DNA from: Mycobacterium parascrofulaceum ATCC BAA-614 | Lineage (GTDB): Bacteria > Actinomycetota > Actinomycetes > Mycobacteriales > Mycobacteriaceae | Direction: 5' to 3' | DNA length: 32,426 nucleotides | Assembly: GCF_000164135.1 (NCBI RefSeq) | Contig: NZ_GG770557.1 | Span: 363,509-395,934, forward strand | Shown here: piece after piece, positions 24,686 to 32,426 of the stretch | Layout: each line of letters opens with the position of its first letter | How positions within the stretch are numbered: the first letter of the stretch is position 1 | Notes under the pieces: generated by a model | Database searches by the model: none | Seen by the model: only the letters and a program-made list of their open reading frames with translations | Told to the model about the DNA's origin: nothing | Translations under genes and position numbers: made by a program

Positions 24686-24882
24686 GGCGACTCCTTCACG
24701 ATATGTATGGCACGCTCGGGACAGTTCGCGATTGCGTTGTGTGCGCGGTCTTCCCATTCGGGCGGTATATCTCCGACGGTGACGACGGCGGTCCCGTCGT
24801 CGTCGATATCGAACATCTCCGGATATGCTGCGTAACAGCGGCTGTGGCCCTGGCAGAGTTCCGCGTCGACACGAAGCTTCAC
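24682..24882 (-). CDS. [3Fe-4S] ferredoxin
   Basis: 66 residues from GTG 24882. Cluster ligands are C10 and C16 of C-Q-G-H-S-R-C and C54 of NCPERAI; histidine replaces the second cysteine of a 4Fe motif (CxxHxxC...CP), typical of the ferredoxins that feed electrons to mycobacterial P450s. It starts 3 nt after the CoA-transferase stop and overlaps the ADH start by 4 nt, so it is translated with them. The divergent P450 at 28475 is the most likely partner. Confidence 0.92.
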   Translation of the reverse strand: MKLRVDAELCQGHSRCYAAYPEMFDIDDDGTAVVTVGDIPPEWEDRAHNAIANCPERAIHIVKESP

Positions 24883-24885
24883 GGT

Positions 24886-27234
24886 TCAGTCCAATCCGCC
24901 CGGCCGGGTCCCGATAACGCCCCGCTCTGCCAGCGCCGCTATCGAAGAGGCGTCGAGGCCGAGTAGGTCGCCGAGGATGCTCGCGTTGTGCTGGCCCAAC
25001 GTCGGCGCCGGGCACCGATGCCACTTGTCAACGCTGCGGTACTTGAAGGGAATCGCCGGCACGTGATGCCGTCCCACGACGGGATGGTCGAGGCTTTCGA
25101 AAAAGCCCCGTGCGGCCAGCTGTGGGTGCATCGAACCGACCCTCGCGTCAGCCAGATCCGCCGCCGGAACACCGTGTTCAACGAGCAGCTCTGCCGCCGA
25201 AGAGGACTCGTGGCGGCAAGCCCATTGCTCGAGATGCTTGTCGATCACATCATGTGCCTCGGCACGGCCTTGGTGGGTGTCCAACGCGGGGTCGTCTGCC
25301 CAATCCGGGTTGCCCAGAGCCCTCTTCAGCTGGCGCCATTGCTCGTCGGTCGCGACCGAAATGGCCAACCACCGCTCAGCTCCCGCGCACTCGTAGAGCC
25401 CCTGCGGTGCGGCGTCACGGCTGCGATTTCCCAGTCGCGATATCAGGCTGCCGTAGGCGGTGAATTCGACGACCTGCTCGGCGGCCGCGTTGAGCGCGGA
25501 CTCAACCATCGAAACCTCGATGAACGACCCTTCGCCGGTCTCGTCGCGGCGCCGGAGCCCGGCGAGCATGGCGAATGCGGAGTGCATTCCCGCCAGTGGG
25601 TCACACGGGCCGCGGGGGATTCGCGGCTGGTCGTATTCGTGGCCGGTCACCCACGCCATTCCGGTCATCTGTTCCATCGTCTGCGCGAAACCCACGTTGT
25701 TGCGCCACGGTCCGTCGAGCCCGAACGCCGGCATGCGGACCATGACCATTCGTGGGTTCTGCTCCCTGACGGCCTCCCACGTGATGGCGAAATTGTCGAA
25801 GACGCGGGGCGAGAAGTTCTCAACCAGAATGTCCGAGCATTTGACGAGCCCGAACAACAAATCCCGCCCTTCGGGACAGGACAGGTCGAGGGTGAGTCCT
25901 CGCTTGTTGGTGTTGGTCGCCAGGTACATCCCCGACCGTTCCCACCACTGCGGCTGATTGGCGAACGCGGCGGCAGCCATCCGCGCCCCGTCCGGGTGTT
26001 TCGTCGACTCGAGGTGAATGACCTCGGCGCCCAGTGCGGCGAGAATGTGGGTGGAGGAGGGACCCGCCCACCACGCCGTCGCGTCGAGGATCCGTACGCC
26101 GTCCAGCGGGAGCCCGGGTGCGCGGCCGGCGGCGCTCGTAATCCTGTTGTGGGCGGGCACTTCTGTCATTTCGCCGAGCGGGGGAGCGCCGGCGACCGGC
26201 GCGGGCCGTCGGCCATCGATCCGGTACGGCGCCAGCGGGTGGGTGAAGCTGCCGTCGGCATGCGTGCCCCACACGCCGCGCGCCGCGAACTGCGGGTGGT
26301 CCAGCACGGTCTGGCCGTTGTTGACCGGTGAGACGGGGATTCGCAGGTCAGAGGCCAGCGCGACGATCTCGTGTGTGGAACGTCCCGTCGTCCATTCCCG
26401 CACAATCTGATTCCATTCGTCCCGGCGTTCCCACCGAGTCGTTGCCAGTGCCCACGCCGGGTCGTCGTCGAGCAGGTCGAGTCGGCCGATCATTGCCAGG
26501 AACGACTCGAATTGTTGGCGGGTATTGGTGTTGAAGCCAACCCACCCGTCTGCGGTCGGTTCGATGGAAGGGATCTCAACCTGTCGCGCCGGCACGGTCA
26601 ACGGGGGACGACCGGCCAACTCGCAATAGAGGTCAGCGAATCCGCTGGCGCTGAGGTGGCAAGTCTCCAACAACGCACAGTCAACGATTTCGCCGGGTCC
26701 GCCGAGTTGAGCCCGATGCAATGCGCCGAGCGCCGCGACGGCGGCATAACTGGCCATCACCCATTCGAAGACTCGACCACCCGCTTGAATGGGCGGTTGG
26801 TCCGGACGGCCTCGCAACGCGAGGGTTCCGCTCTCGGCCTGGATCGTGAACTCCGTCGAGGGCCGGTCCCGGTACGGTCCGGTCAACCCGTACGCAGACA
26901 ATGCCACGATCACCAGGTGCGGCGCGCGCCGCAGGAGCGCCTCGCGGTCGAGCCCCCCGGGGCCGAGAGAATCGACGAACACATCGGCGGAAGCGATCAG
27001 CGTTTCCAGGTCGGCCAGCGAAGTGCCGACGACTGAACGCTTGCCGGCGTTCAAGAATTTGAACAGCGCACCGGCGTCGCTCCGGTCGCCAAAAGGCCTG
27101 CGGCGGAACGGATCCCCCTCCGGAGATTCGATCTTGATGACCTCTGCTCCGAGGTCGGCGAACAACTTGGTGCAGTACGGTCCGGAAACTTCCGTCGCCC
27201 ACTCGATGACACGCACCCCGCGCAGAGCGTTCAT
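24886..27234 (-). CDS. Two-domain (fused) family III CoA-transferase, CaiB/BaiF type
   Basis: 782 residues from ATG 27234, about twice the usual length. Both halves start with a typical domain opening (LRGVRVIEWATEVSGPYCTK; LDGVRILDATAWWAGPSS) followed by ADLGAEVIKIES / AALGAEVIHLES. In the second half the catalytic aspartate is D545 (GPCDPLAGMHSA). At the aligned place in the first half there is E157 (GRVFEWVMASYA), so only one half may be fully active. Fused double proteins such as Rv1866 occur in mycobacteria. It should move CoA onto the acid product of the pathway. First gene of the leftward unit. Confidence 0.9.
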   Translation of the reverse strand: MNALRGVRVIEWATEVSGPYCTKLFADLGAEVIKIESPEGDPFRRRPFGDRSDAGALFKFLNAGKRSVVGTSLADLETLIASADVFVDSLGPGGLDREALLRRAPHLVIVALSAYGLTGPYRDRPSTEFTIQAESGTLALRGRPDQPPIQAGGRVFEWVMASYAAVAALGALHRAQLGGPGEIVDCALLETCHLSASGFADLYCELAGRPPLTVPARQVEIPSIEPTADGWVGFNTNTRQQFESFLAMIGRLDLLDDDPAWALATTRWERRDEWNQIVREWTTGRSTHEIVALASDLRIPVSPVNNGQTVLDHPQFAARGVWGTHADGSFTHPLAPYRIDGRRPAPVAGAPPLGEMTEVPAHNRITSAAGRAPGLPLDGVRILDATAWWAGPSSTHILAALGAEVIHLESTKHPDGARMAAAAFANQPQWWERSGMYLATNTNKRGLTLDLSCPEGRDLLFGLVKCSDILVENFSPRVFDNFAITWEAVREQNPRMVMVRMPAFGLDGPWRNNVGFAQTMEQMTGMAWVTGHEYDQPRIPRGPCDPLAGMHSAFAMLAGLRRRDETGEGSFIEVSMVESALNAAAEQVVEFTAYGSLISRLGNRSRDAAPQGLYECAGAERWLAISVATDEQWRQLKRALGNPDWADDPALDTHQGRAEAHDVIDKHLEQWACRHESSSAAELLVEHGVPAADLADARVGSMHPQLAARGFFESLDHPVVGRHHVPAIPFKYRSVDKWHRCPAPTLGQHNASILGDLLGLDASSIAALAERGVIGTRPGGLD

Positions 27235-27376
27235 CGCCGTGCGGCTTTCCGCGTCAATGTCGTCGGAAGTGAGTTACTCGCGCCGATGAGTGCACACACG
27301 CCACTTCCTGTCCTCACGCTCGTGCCGATCGAGCAGGGTGTTCTGCATCCGCATGGCTGCGGGTGGGCTGGCAACG

Positions 27377-27421
27377 ACGCTAGCGACGGGAAAGCTGAGC
27401 TGTCAAGTGCGACTCGATAAC
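27377..27421 (-). promoter_or_regulatory. Operator and promoter of the leftward catabolic operon
   Basis: GTCAAGTGCGACTCGATAAC (27402-27421) is the inverse-orientation twin of the site at 28244-28263: 17 of 20 bases agree after reverse-complementing, and only the central three differ. On the minus strand the site runs into TTGACA (27406-27401), a perfect -35 box, with TAGCGT (27382-27377) 18 nt downstream as -10. The start would lie about 130 nt before the CoA-transferase ATG. Nothing else is evident in the 217-nt gap. Confidence 0.7.
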
Positions 27422-27451
27422 TATGGCCGCGGTTGAGTTCGTCGGAACTTT

Positions 27452-28141
27452 CTAGTCGGCGGCACGCACCTTCGGCACCCGTTGGGCCCGCCCGCGACGT
27501 TTAGCGGGCGGCTTCGTCGTTGACGTGCTGACGCCCTTCGCAAGGATTTGCGTACCCAGTTCGATCTGCGCGCGGACGTCTGGCTCGGCCGTACCGAACC
27601 AGCGTGGTCCGAGACTCGTCGTGAAGATGATGAAATTGGCCAGCAGCTCGGCGAACAGGTCGGCGTCGACGTCTGCCCTGATCTGGCCCGCGGCTTGGTA
27701 GTGGCGAACGCCCTGGGCGATGACGGCCGTGCGGCGTGCGTGATTGGGTTGCAGCACCCGCAGCGAGAAGTCCGGATCTGATAACGCCCGACCGGAAATG
27801 TCCCAGCCGGGAACGCCGCTGTCCCGGTCGTCGATCCGCAGCCTCGCAAAGAACAGCTGCTCGATGTAGTCCTCGAAGCGCGCGGGCAGGGTCGCCACGA
27901 CTTGCTCTTCGGCCTCACTGACGAGGTCCGCGATCTGGCGGGAAACGACTTGCTCGAAGATGCCCCGCTTGTCCCCGAAGTAGTGGAACAGCATCGCCTC
28001 CGAACAGTCGGCGCGACGGGCGATCTCCTTCGTCGCCGCGACCGCGTAACCCGCTTCGGCAAAGACCTCGGCAGCCGCTTCAAGGAGGGCTCGTTGTTTG
28101 CCGTCCTTGTCGCGAACTCGCCGCCGCGCGCTTGTGGTCAT
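27452..28141 (-). CDS. TetR-family regulator of the catabolic cluster
   Basis: 229 residues from ATG 28141 (MTTSARRRVRDKDGKQRALL); the frame is open upstream to 28210 but lacks family character. The HTH region is TKEIARRADCSEAMLFHYF, preceded by LLEAAAEVFAEAGYAVAA. The C-terminal half is the effector-binding domain, and the tail is basic (KPPAKRRGRAQR). It sits between the two operons, and identical operators flank it, so it very likely represses both and itself until an inducer, perhaps a pathway intermediate or its CoA ester, binds. Confidence 0.88.
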   Translation of the reverse strand: MTTSARRRVRDKDGKQRALLEAAAEVFAEAGYAVAATKEIARRADCSEAMLFHYFGDKRGIFEQVVSRQIADLVSEAEEQVVATLPARFEDYIEQLFFARLRIDDRDSGVPGWDISGRALSDPDFSLRVLQPNHARRTAVIAQGVRHYQAAGQIRADVDADLFAELLANFIIFTTSLGPRWFGTAEPDVRAQIELGTQILAKGVSTSTTKPPAKRRGRAQRVPKVRAAD

Positions 28142-28243
28142 CCCACATACTTTAGCGAGCGCCCGTTGTCTGAGGGGAAGCTTGCGCGCGTGCCGCCCCT
28201 TCGCGCGCACCGTGCGGGCGCGCGATCCCGAGTGCCCCGGGTA

Positions 28244-28287
28244 GTTATCGAGTGCGACTTGACTCCGCGCAGTCGACGATTTACTGT
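28244..28287 (+). promoter_or_regulatory. Operator and promoter of the rightward P450 operon
   Basis: GTTATCGAGTGCGACTTGAC (28244-28263) contains the imperfect inverted repeat CGAGT-GCG-ACTTG. Its right end forms the -35 box TTGACT (28259-28264), followed at 17 nt by TACTGT (28282-28287) as -10. A bound repressor would cover the -35. The site is 103 nt upstream of the TetR start and 211 nt upstream of the P450 start, in a 333-nt gap (28142-28474) with no other recognisable feature apart from the GGAAAGGA ribosome site (28461-28468). Confidence 0.7.
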
Positions 28288-28474
28288 GCTGCGAAAGCGA
28301 ATTTCGGCGTGTGCGAGAAATCCGAGGGCCGGTGCAGATGGCACATGGACGGTGGCACGATTGCGGCGTTGCCGGTATGTGGACGGCCCCTCGGTGGGGG
28401 ATGCCTGGCCGGGCTGACCGCTGGCGGTGTCTCGAGGCCGGCGTGCCGGCGGTCGGGGCCGGAAAGGACTGCCC

Positions 28475-29698
28475 ATGGTGAGCAAATCACCGGAGGAACA
28501 CGCCCGGAACCTCGATCTTCGTCACGAGGATTTCAACGACCAAGACTTCCTCTACGAGGTCTACTCGGTGATGCGGGAGAACGGACCGTTCAGTCACCAG
28601 GACGTGCCATTCCTCGGCCCCACGCCGGGGGGAGCGTGGATCGCCACCCGCTACGACGACTGCTACGAGATCTTGCGTGATTGGCGCAGCTTCTCCAGCA
28701 AGCCCATGCTGGAGGGCAACCCGATGTCATTCGGCGACATCGTGATCACCCTGGATCCGCCGCGGCAGCAGCAGCTTCGCAAAGTTCTCAACCCGTACTT
28801 TTCTCCGGGCCGGATGAAGGACCTGGAACCCCAGGTGCGGGCGGTCACCGACGGGTTGATCGACAACTTCATCGAATTGGGCCGCGGCGATCTCGCCGAC
28901 GTCGCCTGGCAGCAACCCGGGATCGTGTTCTTCCGGTATGTACTCGGCATGCCCGTTGAGGACATACCGCTCTACATCGAGACAGCCGACCTTGCGATCA
29001 ATGGTGAAAGCGAAGAGGTCCGAAACGGTTCGATGACGAACCTTTACCTCCGCGTACGCGAGGAGATCGACAGGCGTCGTGGTCAACCGCCGCGCGACGA
29101 CTTGATCGACGTCCTGCTCGCCGCCGAGATCGACGGTGAGAAGTTGAGCTTCGACGACGTCGTCGCGAATGTGATGCTGCTGGTGCAAGCGGGGCTCGAG
29201 ACAACCTCTAGTGCAATGTCGTTCGCCTTCTTCTATCTCGGCACTCATGCTTCGGAGCGCGACCGACTCGTACGTGATGCCGAGTTGATGCCCACGGCGA
29301 TAGAGGAATTCATCCGTTTCGCCGGTTCGGTCCACGGACTGCATCGCTCCGTCGCGGAAGAGGTTGAACTGAGCGGCCGGAAGTTCTGTCCGGGTGAGAC
29401 GGTCGTCGTGAACTATGCGGCCGCCAACCGCGACGCACGCGAGTTCGACGAGCCGAACAAGTGCATTCTCGATCGACAGACAAACCGCCACCTCGGGTTC
29501 GGGGCCGGCGTCCATCGCTGCCTGGGCTCCAATCTCGCGCGGCTCGAGTTCAGGGTGGGCGTCGAACAAACCCTGCAGCGGATACCCGACTACGCCATCC
29601 CCCCCGGGGCGAAGGTTGATTTTCATGGGAACTCGGTCACCCGCGGTTACCGCGCCCTGCCAGTCGTCTTCGCGCCGGGTGCCCGCGTCGGCCAATGA
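28475..29698 (+). CDS. Cytochrome P450
   Basis: 407 residues from ATG 28475, with GGAAAGGA seven bases upstream. Complete P450 signature: I-helix oxygen-binding AGLETT (239-244), ExxR E278-x-x-R281, haem loop FGAGVHRCLG with the thiolate ligand C349. The N-terminal region (DFLYEVYSVMRENGPFS, PGGAWIATRYDDCYEIL) is typical of soluble bacterial P450s. It probably hydroxylates or epoxidises the pathway substrate using the ferredoxin encoded at 24682. A reductase gene is not in the window. CYP family number not assigned. Confidence 0.95.
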   Translation: MVSKSPEEHARNLDLRHEDFNDQDFLYEVYSVMRENGPFSHQDVPFLGPTPGGAWIATRYDDCYEILRDWRSFSSKPMLEGNPMSFGDIVITLDPPRQQQLRKVLNPYFSPGRMKDLEPQVRAVTDGLIDNFIELGRGDLADVAWQQPGIVFFRYVLGMPVEDIPLYIETADLAINGESEEVRNGSMTNLYLRVREEIDRRRGQPPRDDLIDVLLAAEIDGEKLSFDDVVANVMLLVQAGLETTSSAMSFAFFYLGTHASERDRLVRDAELMPTAIEEFIRFAGSVHGLHRSVAEEVELSGRKFCPGETVVVNYAAANRDAREFDEPNKCILDRQTNRHLGFGAGVHRCLGSNLARLEFRVGVEQTLQRIPDYAIPPGAKVDFHGNSVTRGYRALPVVFAPGARVGQ

Positions 29699-29749
29699 GC
29701 GCCGATATCGTCTCGCAGCCAGCGCAATAGCGAAATCAGGGAGGACCCC

Positions 29750-30955
29750 GTGGACAAGCAAGATCTGCAATGGATGATCTCGGTCGACGACCACATCATC
29801 GAGCCACCGAACGTGTGGGTCGACCGCGCGTCGGCCGCCGACCGGGACCGGGTACCACACGTCAAGCGGATCGACGGCGTCGACACGTGGATCTACGACC
29901 AAGCCCGCGCGTCGGTGATGGGTATTTTGGTCGCGGCTCACCAAAGGCCGGCCGAGTATTCCCCGCTGCCAGTGAATTACGACGAGATGCCCCGTGCCTA
30001 CTTCGACCCGGTGGCCCGCATCCCCGACATGGACGAGGACCACGTGATCGCGGGATTGAACTTTCCCTTCTTCCCCCGGTTCTGCGGTCAGATGTTCGCC
30101 CACCTCGGTGACCGCGATCTGGCCCTCAAGTGCGTGCGGGCCTACAACGACTTCGTCATCGACGAGTGGTGCGCGGCGGCACCGGGTCGCTACATCCCGA
30201 TGGTCATCGTCCCGCTCTGGGATACCCGACTGGCCGTCGAGGAGACGCTACGGTGCGCCGACAAGGGCGCCAAAGCCATTGCCTTCTCGGAGAACATGCA
30301 CCCGCTGGGATTTCCGTCCATCCATTCGGGAGCATGGGATGATTTCTTCGCGGTGGTGAACGAGACGAGGATGCCGCTGTGCACCCACATCGGATCGTCC
30401 TCGGTCAGCCCGACCACGTCGCCCGACGCGCCCTTCGGGGTTCAGGCGGTCAACATCAACCTCAATCTGGCGAATTCGACCACCGACTGGCTGTTCTCGG
30501 GCAAGCTGCAGAAATACCCCGACCTCAAGATCGTGCTGGCCGAGGGCGGCATCGGCTGGATTCCCTACCTCATCGAGCGCGCCGAACATGTCGCCGCCGA
30601 CTACCAATACCTGCGCGCCAACAACTGGGCGGTGGACCCGGCCACGATGCGCCTGACCCCGGTGCCCACCGACCCCGAGATATTCCCGGAGTCTCCGCGC
30701 CAGCTCTTCCGCGACCACATCTACGGGTGCTTCATCGAGGACGACTTCGGGGCGGCGAATCTCGATTTCATCGGCGTCGACAACGTGATGATCGAAACGG
30801 ACTATCCGCACACCGACAGCCTCTGGCCGAACTCGCTCCAGGCCGCTCACAAGGCGCTGGACGGCCGGTCCGACCTCGACAAGTACAAAATATTGCAAGG
30901 CAATGCTCGCCGGGTGTTCGACTTCGAGCCCGCCCCGTATCCGACGCCGAAGTAG
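29750..30955 (+). CDS. Amidohydrolase-2 family metal-dependent hydrolase or decarboxylase
   Basis: 401 residues from GTG 29750, 51 nt after the P450. TIM-barrel family related to ACMSD-type decarboxylases. Candidate metal-site residues: D13/H15 in SVDDHIIEPP, H213 in LCTHIGSSS, E265 in VLAEGGIGWIP, and D351 in IETDYPHTDS. Members cleave C-C or C-N bonds or hydrolyse lactones, and are frequent partners of P450s in mycobacterial degradation clusters. The exact reaction is not clear. It is followed at 25 nt by the aldehyde dehydrogenase. Confidence 0.85.
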   Translation: MDKQDLQWMISVDDHIIEPPNVWVDRASAADRDRVPHVKRIDGVDTWIYDQARASVMGILVAAHQRPAEYSPLPVNYDEMPRAYFDPVARIPDMDEDHVIAGLNFPFFPRFCGQMFAHLGDRDLALKCVRAYNDFVIDEWCAAAPGRYIPMVIVPLWDTRLAVEETLRCADKGAKAIAFSENMHPLGFPSIHSGAWDDFFAVVNETRMPLCTHIGSSSVSPTTSPDAPFGVQAVNINLNLANSTTDWLFSGKLQKYPDLKIVLAEGGIGWIPYLIERAEHVAADYQYLRANNWAVDPATMRLTPVPTDPEIFPESPRQLFRDHIYGCFIEDDFGAANLDFIGVDNVMIETDYPHTDSLWPNSLQAAHKALDGRSDLDKYKILQGNARRVFDFEPAPYPTPK

Positions 30956-30980
30956 TCAGCGGCCCAACGGAATTCGTTCG

Positions 30981-32426
30981 ATGCGGGAGTACCAGAGCTT
31001 TATCGACGGTAAGTGGTTGAGCGACAACGCGGTCGGCGTCATCGACGTCATCGATCCGGCCACCGAGGAGTTGATCGGACGAGTCGTCGACGGTGGACCC
31101 AAGCAAGCGACCATGGCGATCGAGGCCGCCCGGCGGGCTTTCGACGACGGGCCGTGGCCGTGGCTGTCCGTCCGGGAGCGGGCGAAGATCATCAAGCGGT
31201 TCGCCGAGATCCTCGACGAGCGCAAAGCGGAACTTCGAGAGCTGGTCGTCGCCGAGATCGGCTCGACCGGCTTCATCACCGACCTGATCCAGGTTGGCGG
31301 CGCCATCGAGGCCGCCCACTATTACGGCGAGTTCGTCGAACACGATGTGACGTGGGTGGAGACGCCGGGCGGACCAACAGTTTCACCGACCGGCCTGGGC
31401 GGCGTGACGGTGGTCCGCGAACCGGTCGGGGTCGTCGGGGTCATCACGCCGTTCAACTTTCCCTTCTCGATCAACATTCAGAAGTGCCTGGCCGCCTTGG
31501 CCGTCGGCTGCACCGTGGTGCTCAAGCCCCACCCGTGGACCCCGATGAACGCCCTGGAGCTGGCCAAGGTGGGTCAGGAGGCGGGCCTGCCGCCCGGGGT
31601 GTTCAACGTGGTCGTCGGCGGTGCGGACATCGGGGAGGAGCTGTGTACCCACCCAGGCGTCGACATGATCGGGTTCACCGGTTCGACGGCGACCGGTCGA
31701 CGCATCCGCGAAGTATCGGCCGCAACGATGAAACGCACACAGCTGGAGCTCGGCGGCAAGAGCGCGCACATCGTCCTCGACGACGTCACCGAAAGCGACG
31801 CCGCGGGAATAGGATTCGGTCAGGTGCTGATGCATGCCGGCCAGGCATGCACCGTCACGTCACGACTTCTGTTGCCCGAGCACCTGCTTGACGCGTACGT
31901 CGAAGGCCTCAAAGCCATGGCTTCCTTGATCACCGTCGGGGATCCGCGTGATCCCACCACCGTCGTCGGGCCGCTGATCAGGGATCAGCAGCGGCAGCGA
32001 GTTGAGTCCTTCGTACAGTCGGGTCTGCAGGAAGGCGCGCGGCTGGTGGCCGGCGGCAAACGTCCCGAACACCTGCGACGCGGCTTCTACTACGAGCCGA
32101 CGGCATTTGTCGAGTGCCGCAGCGACATGCGCTTGTGTCAGGACGAGGTGTTCGGGCCCGTGCTCGCGGTGATGACCTATCGCTCCGAAGACGAAGCCAT
32201 CCGCATCGCGAACGACTCCGTCTACGGGCTGGCGGGTCTGGTGATGACCCGCAATGCCGCAAGGGGATTCAACGTCGCCCGGCAGATCCGAACCGGCACC
32301 ATCATGGTGCAAACCGTCGCGCCCGGTGCCGATCTGGGAGCCAATCCGGGTGGCGGGCAGGGTCCCGGCTGGTCGCTGCCGGCGCGCGGCATGTTCAACG
32401 GCGGCGGGCCGTTCGGCGGCTTCAAA
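30981..32426 (+). CDS. NAD(P)-dependent aldehyde dehydrogenase (3' end outside window)
   Basis: ATG 30981 opens a frame that is uninterrupted for 482 codons to the window edge, close to the usual length of about 490. ALDH motifs: TPFNFPF with the oxyanion asparagine, FTGSTATGRRI for cofactor, general base E256 (LELGGKS), nucleophile C290 (GQACT), and QDEVFGPV. It oxidises an aldehyde to an acid, matching a step after the alcohol dehydrogenase. It resembles Rv0768 (aldA), which is also near a P450/ferredoxin/ADH group in M. tuberculosis. Third gene of the rightward operon. Confidence 0.93.
   Translation, partial: MREYQSFIDGKWLSDNAVGVIDVIDPATEELIGRVVDGGPKQATMAIEAARRAFDDGPWPWLSVRERAKIIKRFAEILDERKAELRELVVAEIGSTGFITDLIQVGGAIEAAHYYGEFVEHDVTWVETPGGPTVSPTGLGGVTVVREPVGVVGVITPFNFPFSINIQKCLAALAVGCTVVLKPHPWTPMNALELAKVGQEAGLPPGVFNVVVGGADIGEELCTHPGVDMIGFTGSTATGRRIREVSAATMKRTQLELGGKSAHIVLDDVTESDAAGIGFGQVLMHAGQACTVTSRLLLPEHLLDAYVEGLKAMASLITVGDPRDPTTVVGPLIRDQQRQRVESFVQSGLQEGARLVAGGKRPEHLRRGFYYEPTAFVECRSDMRLCQDEVFGPVLAVMTYRSEDEAIRIANDSVYGLAGLVMTRNAARGFNVARQIRTGTIMVQTVAPGADLGANPGGGQGPGWSLPARGMFNGGGPFGGFK

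Noticed and set aside
28727..30103. Minus-strand frame of 458 codons opposite the P450 and amidohydrolase
   Set aside because: It covers two well-supported genes in antisense and has no domain.

Overview
The window is high-GC actinobacterial DNA, almost certainly from a Mycobacterium. GTG starts and 1-4 nt gene overlaps are common, there is a tandem pair of DUF732-type secreted proteins, and the left third matches the remembered M. tuberculosis order Rv2320c-Rv2314c (rocE, universal stress protein, uspC-uspB-uspA, tldD, tldE/pmbA). The accessory genes suggest a non-tuberculous species; the species itself cannot be fixed from sequence alone.

Left core (1-9680): the tail of an amino-acid permease, a double-domain universal stress protein, the UspABC sugar importer genes (no ATPase gene alongside), the TldD/TldE metalloprotease pair, an AhpD/carboxymuconolactone-type CxxC protein, two tandem secreted DUF732 paralogues, and a tRNA-Met(CAT).

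Island (about 9641-16064): the 3' half of the tRNA is repeated at 16020-16064 (43 of 45 bases identical), and a tyrosine-integrase remnant abuts that second copy. Between the copies lie a tight operon for an AveC-family membrane protein, a MoxR/CbbQ/NorQ-type AAA ATPase and a CbbO/NorD-type VWA protein, with a divergent TetR gene; remnants of an AbiE-like toxin-antitoxin pair and of a short-chain dehydrogenase; and an intact VapBC module with a palindromic operator over an apparently leaderless promoter. The AveC/MoxR/VWA operon is the best candidate for an undescribed system: a membrane enzyme with its own ATP-driven activase.

Second accessory block (about 16059-22918): TetR with a near-perfect 27-bp palindromic operator in front of a two-gene unit (unknown protein and SDR), a decayed MNT/HEPN toxin-antitoxin module, a SAM methyltransferase, a HAD phosphatase, and a cytochrome P450 gene broken by a one-base frameshift.

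Catabolic cluster (23026-32426): leftward genes for a two-domain CoA-transferase, a [3Fe-4S] ferredoxin, an NDMA/mycofactocin-type alcohol dehydrogenase and an epoxide-hydrolase/SnoaL-like protein; a TetR regulator; and rightward genes for a P450, an amidohydrolase and an aldehyde dehydrogenase cut by the window end. One operator sequence occurs twice, in opposite orientation, on both sides of the TetR gene, each time over the -35 box of a predicted promoter. The set suggests hydroxylation (P450 plus ferredoxin), oxidation of alcohol to aldehyde to acid, and CoA transfer. The substrate is unknown, with a terpenoid or other alicyclic compound as the leading guess.
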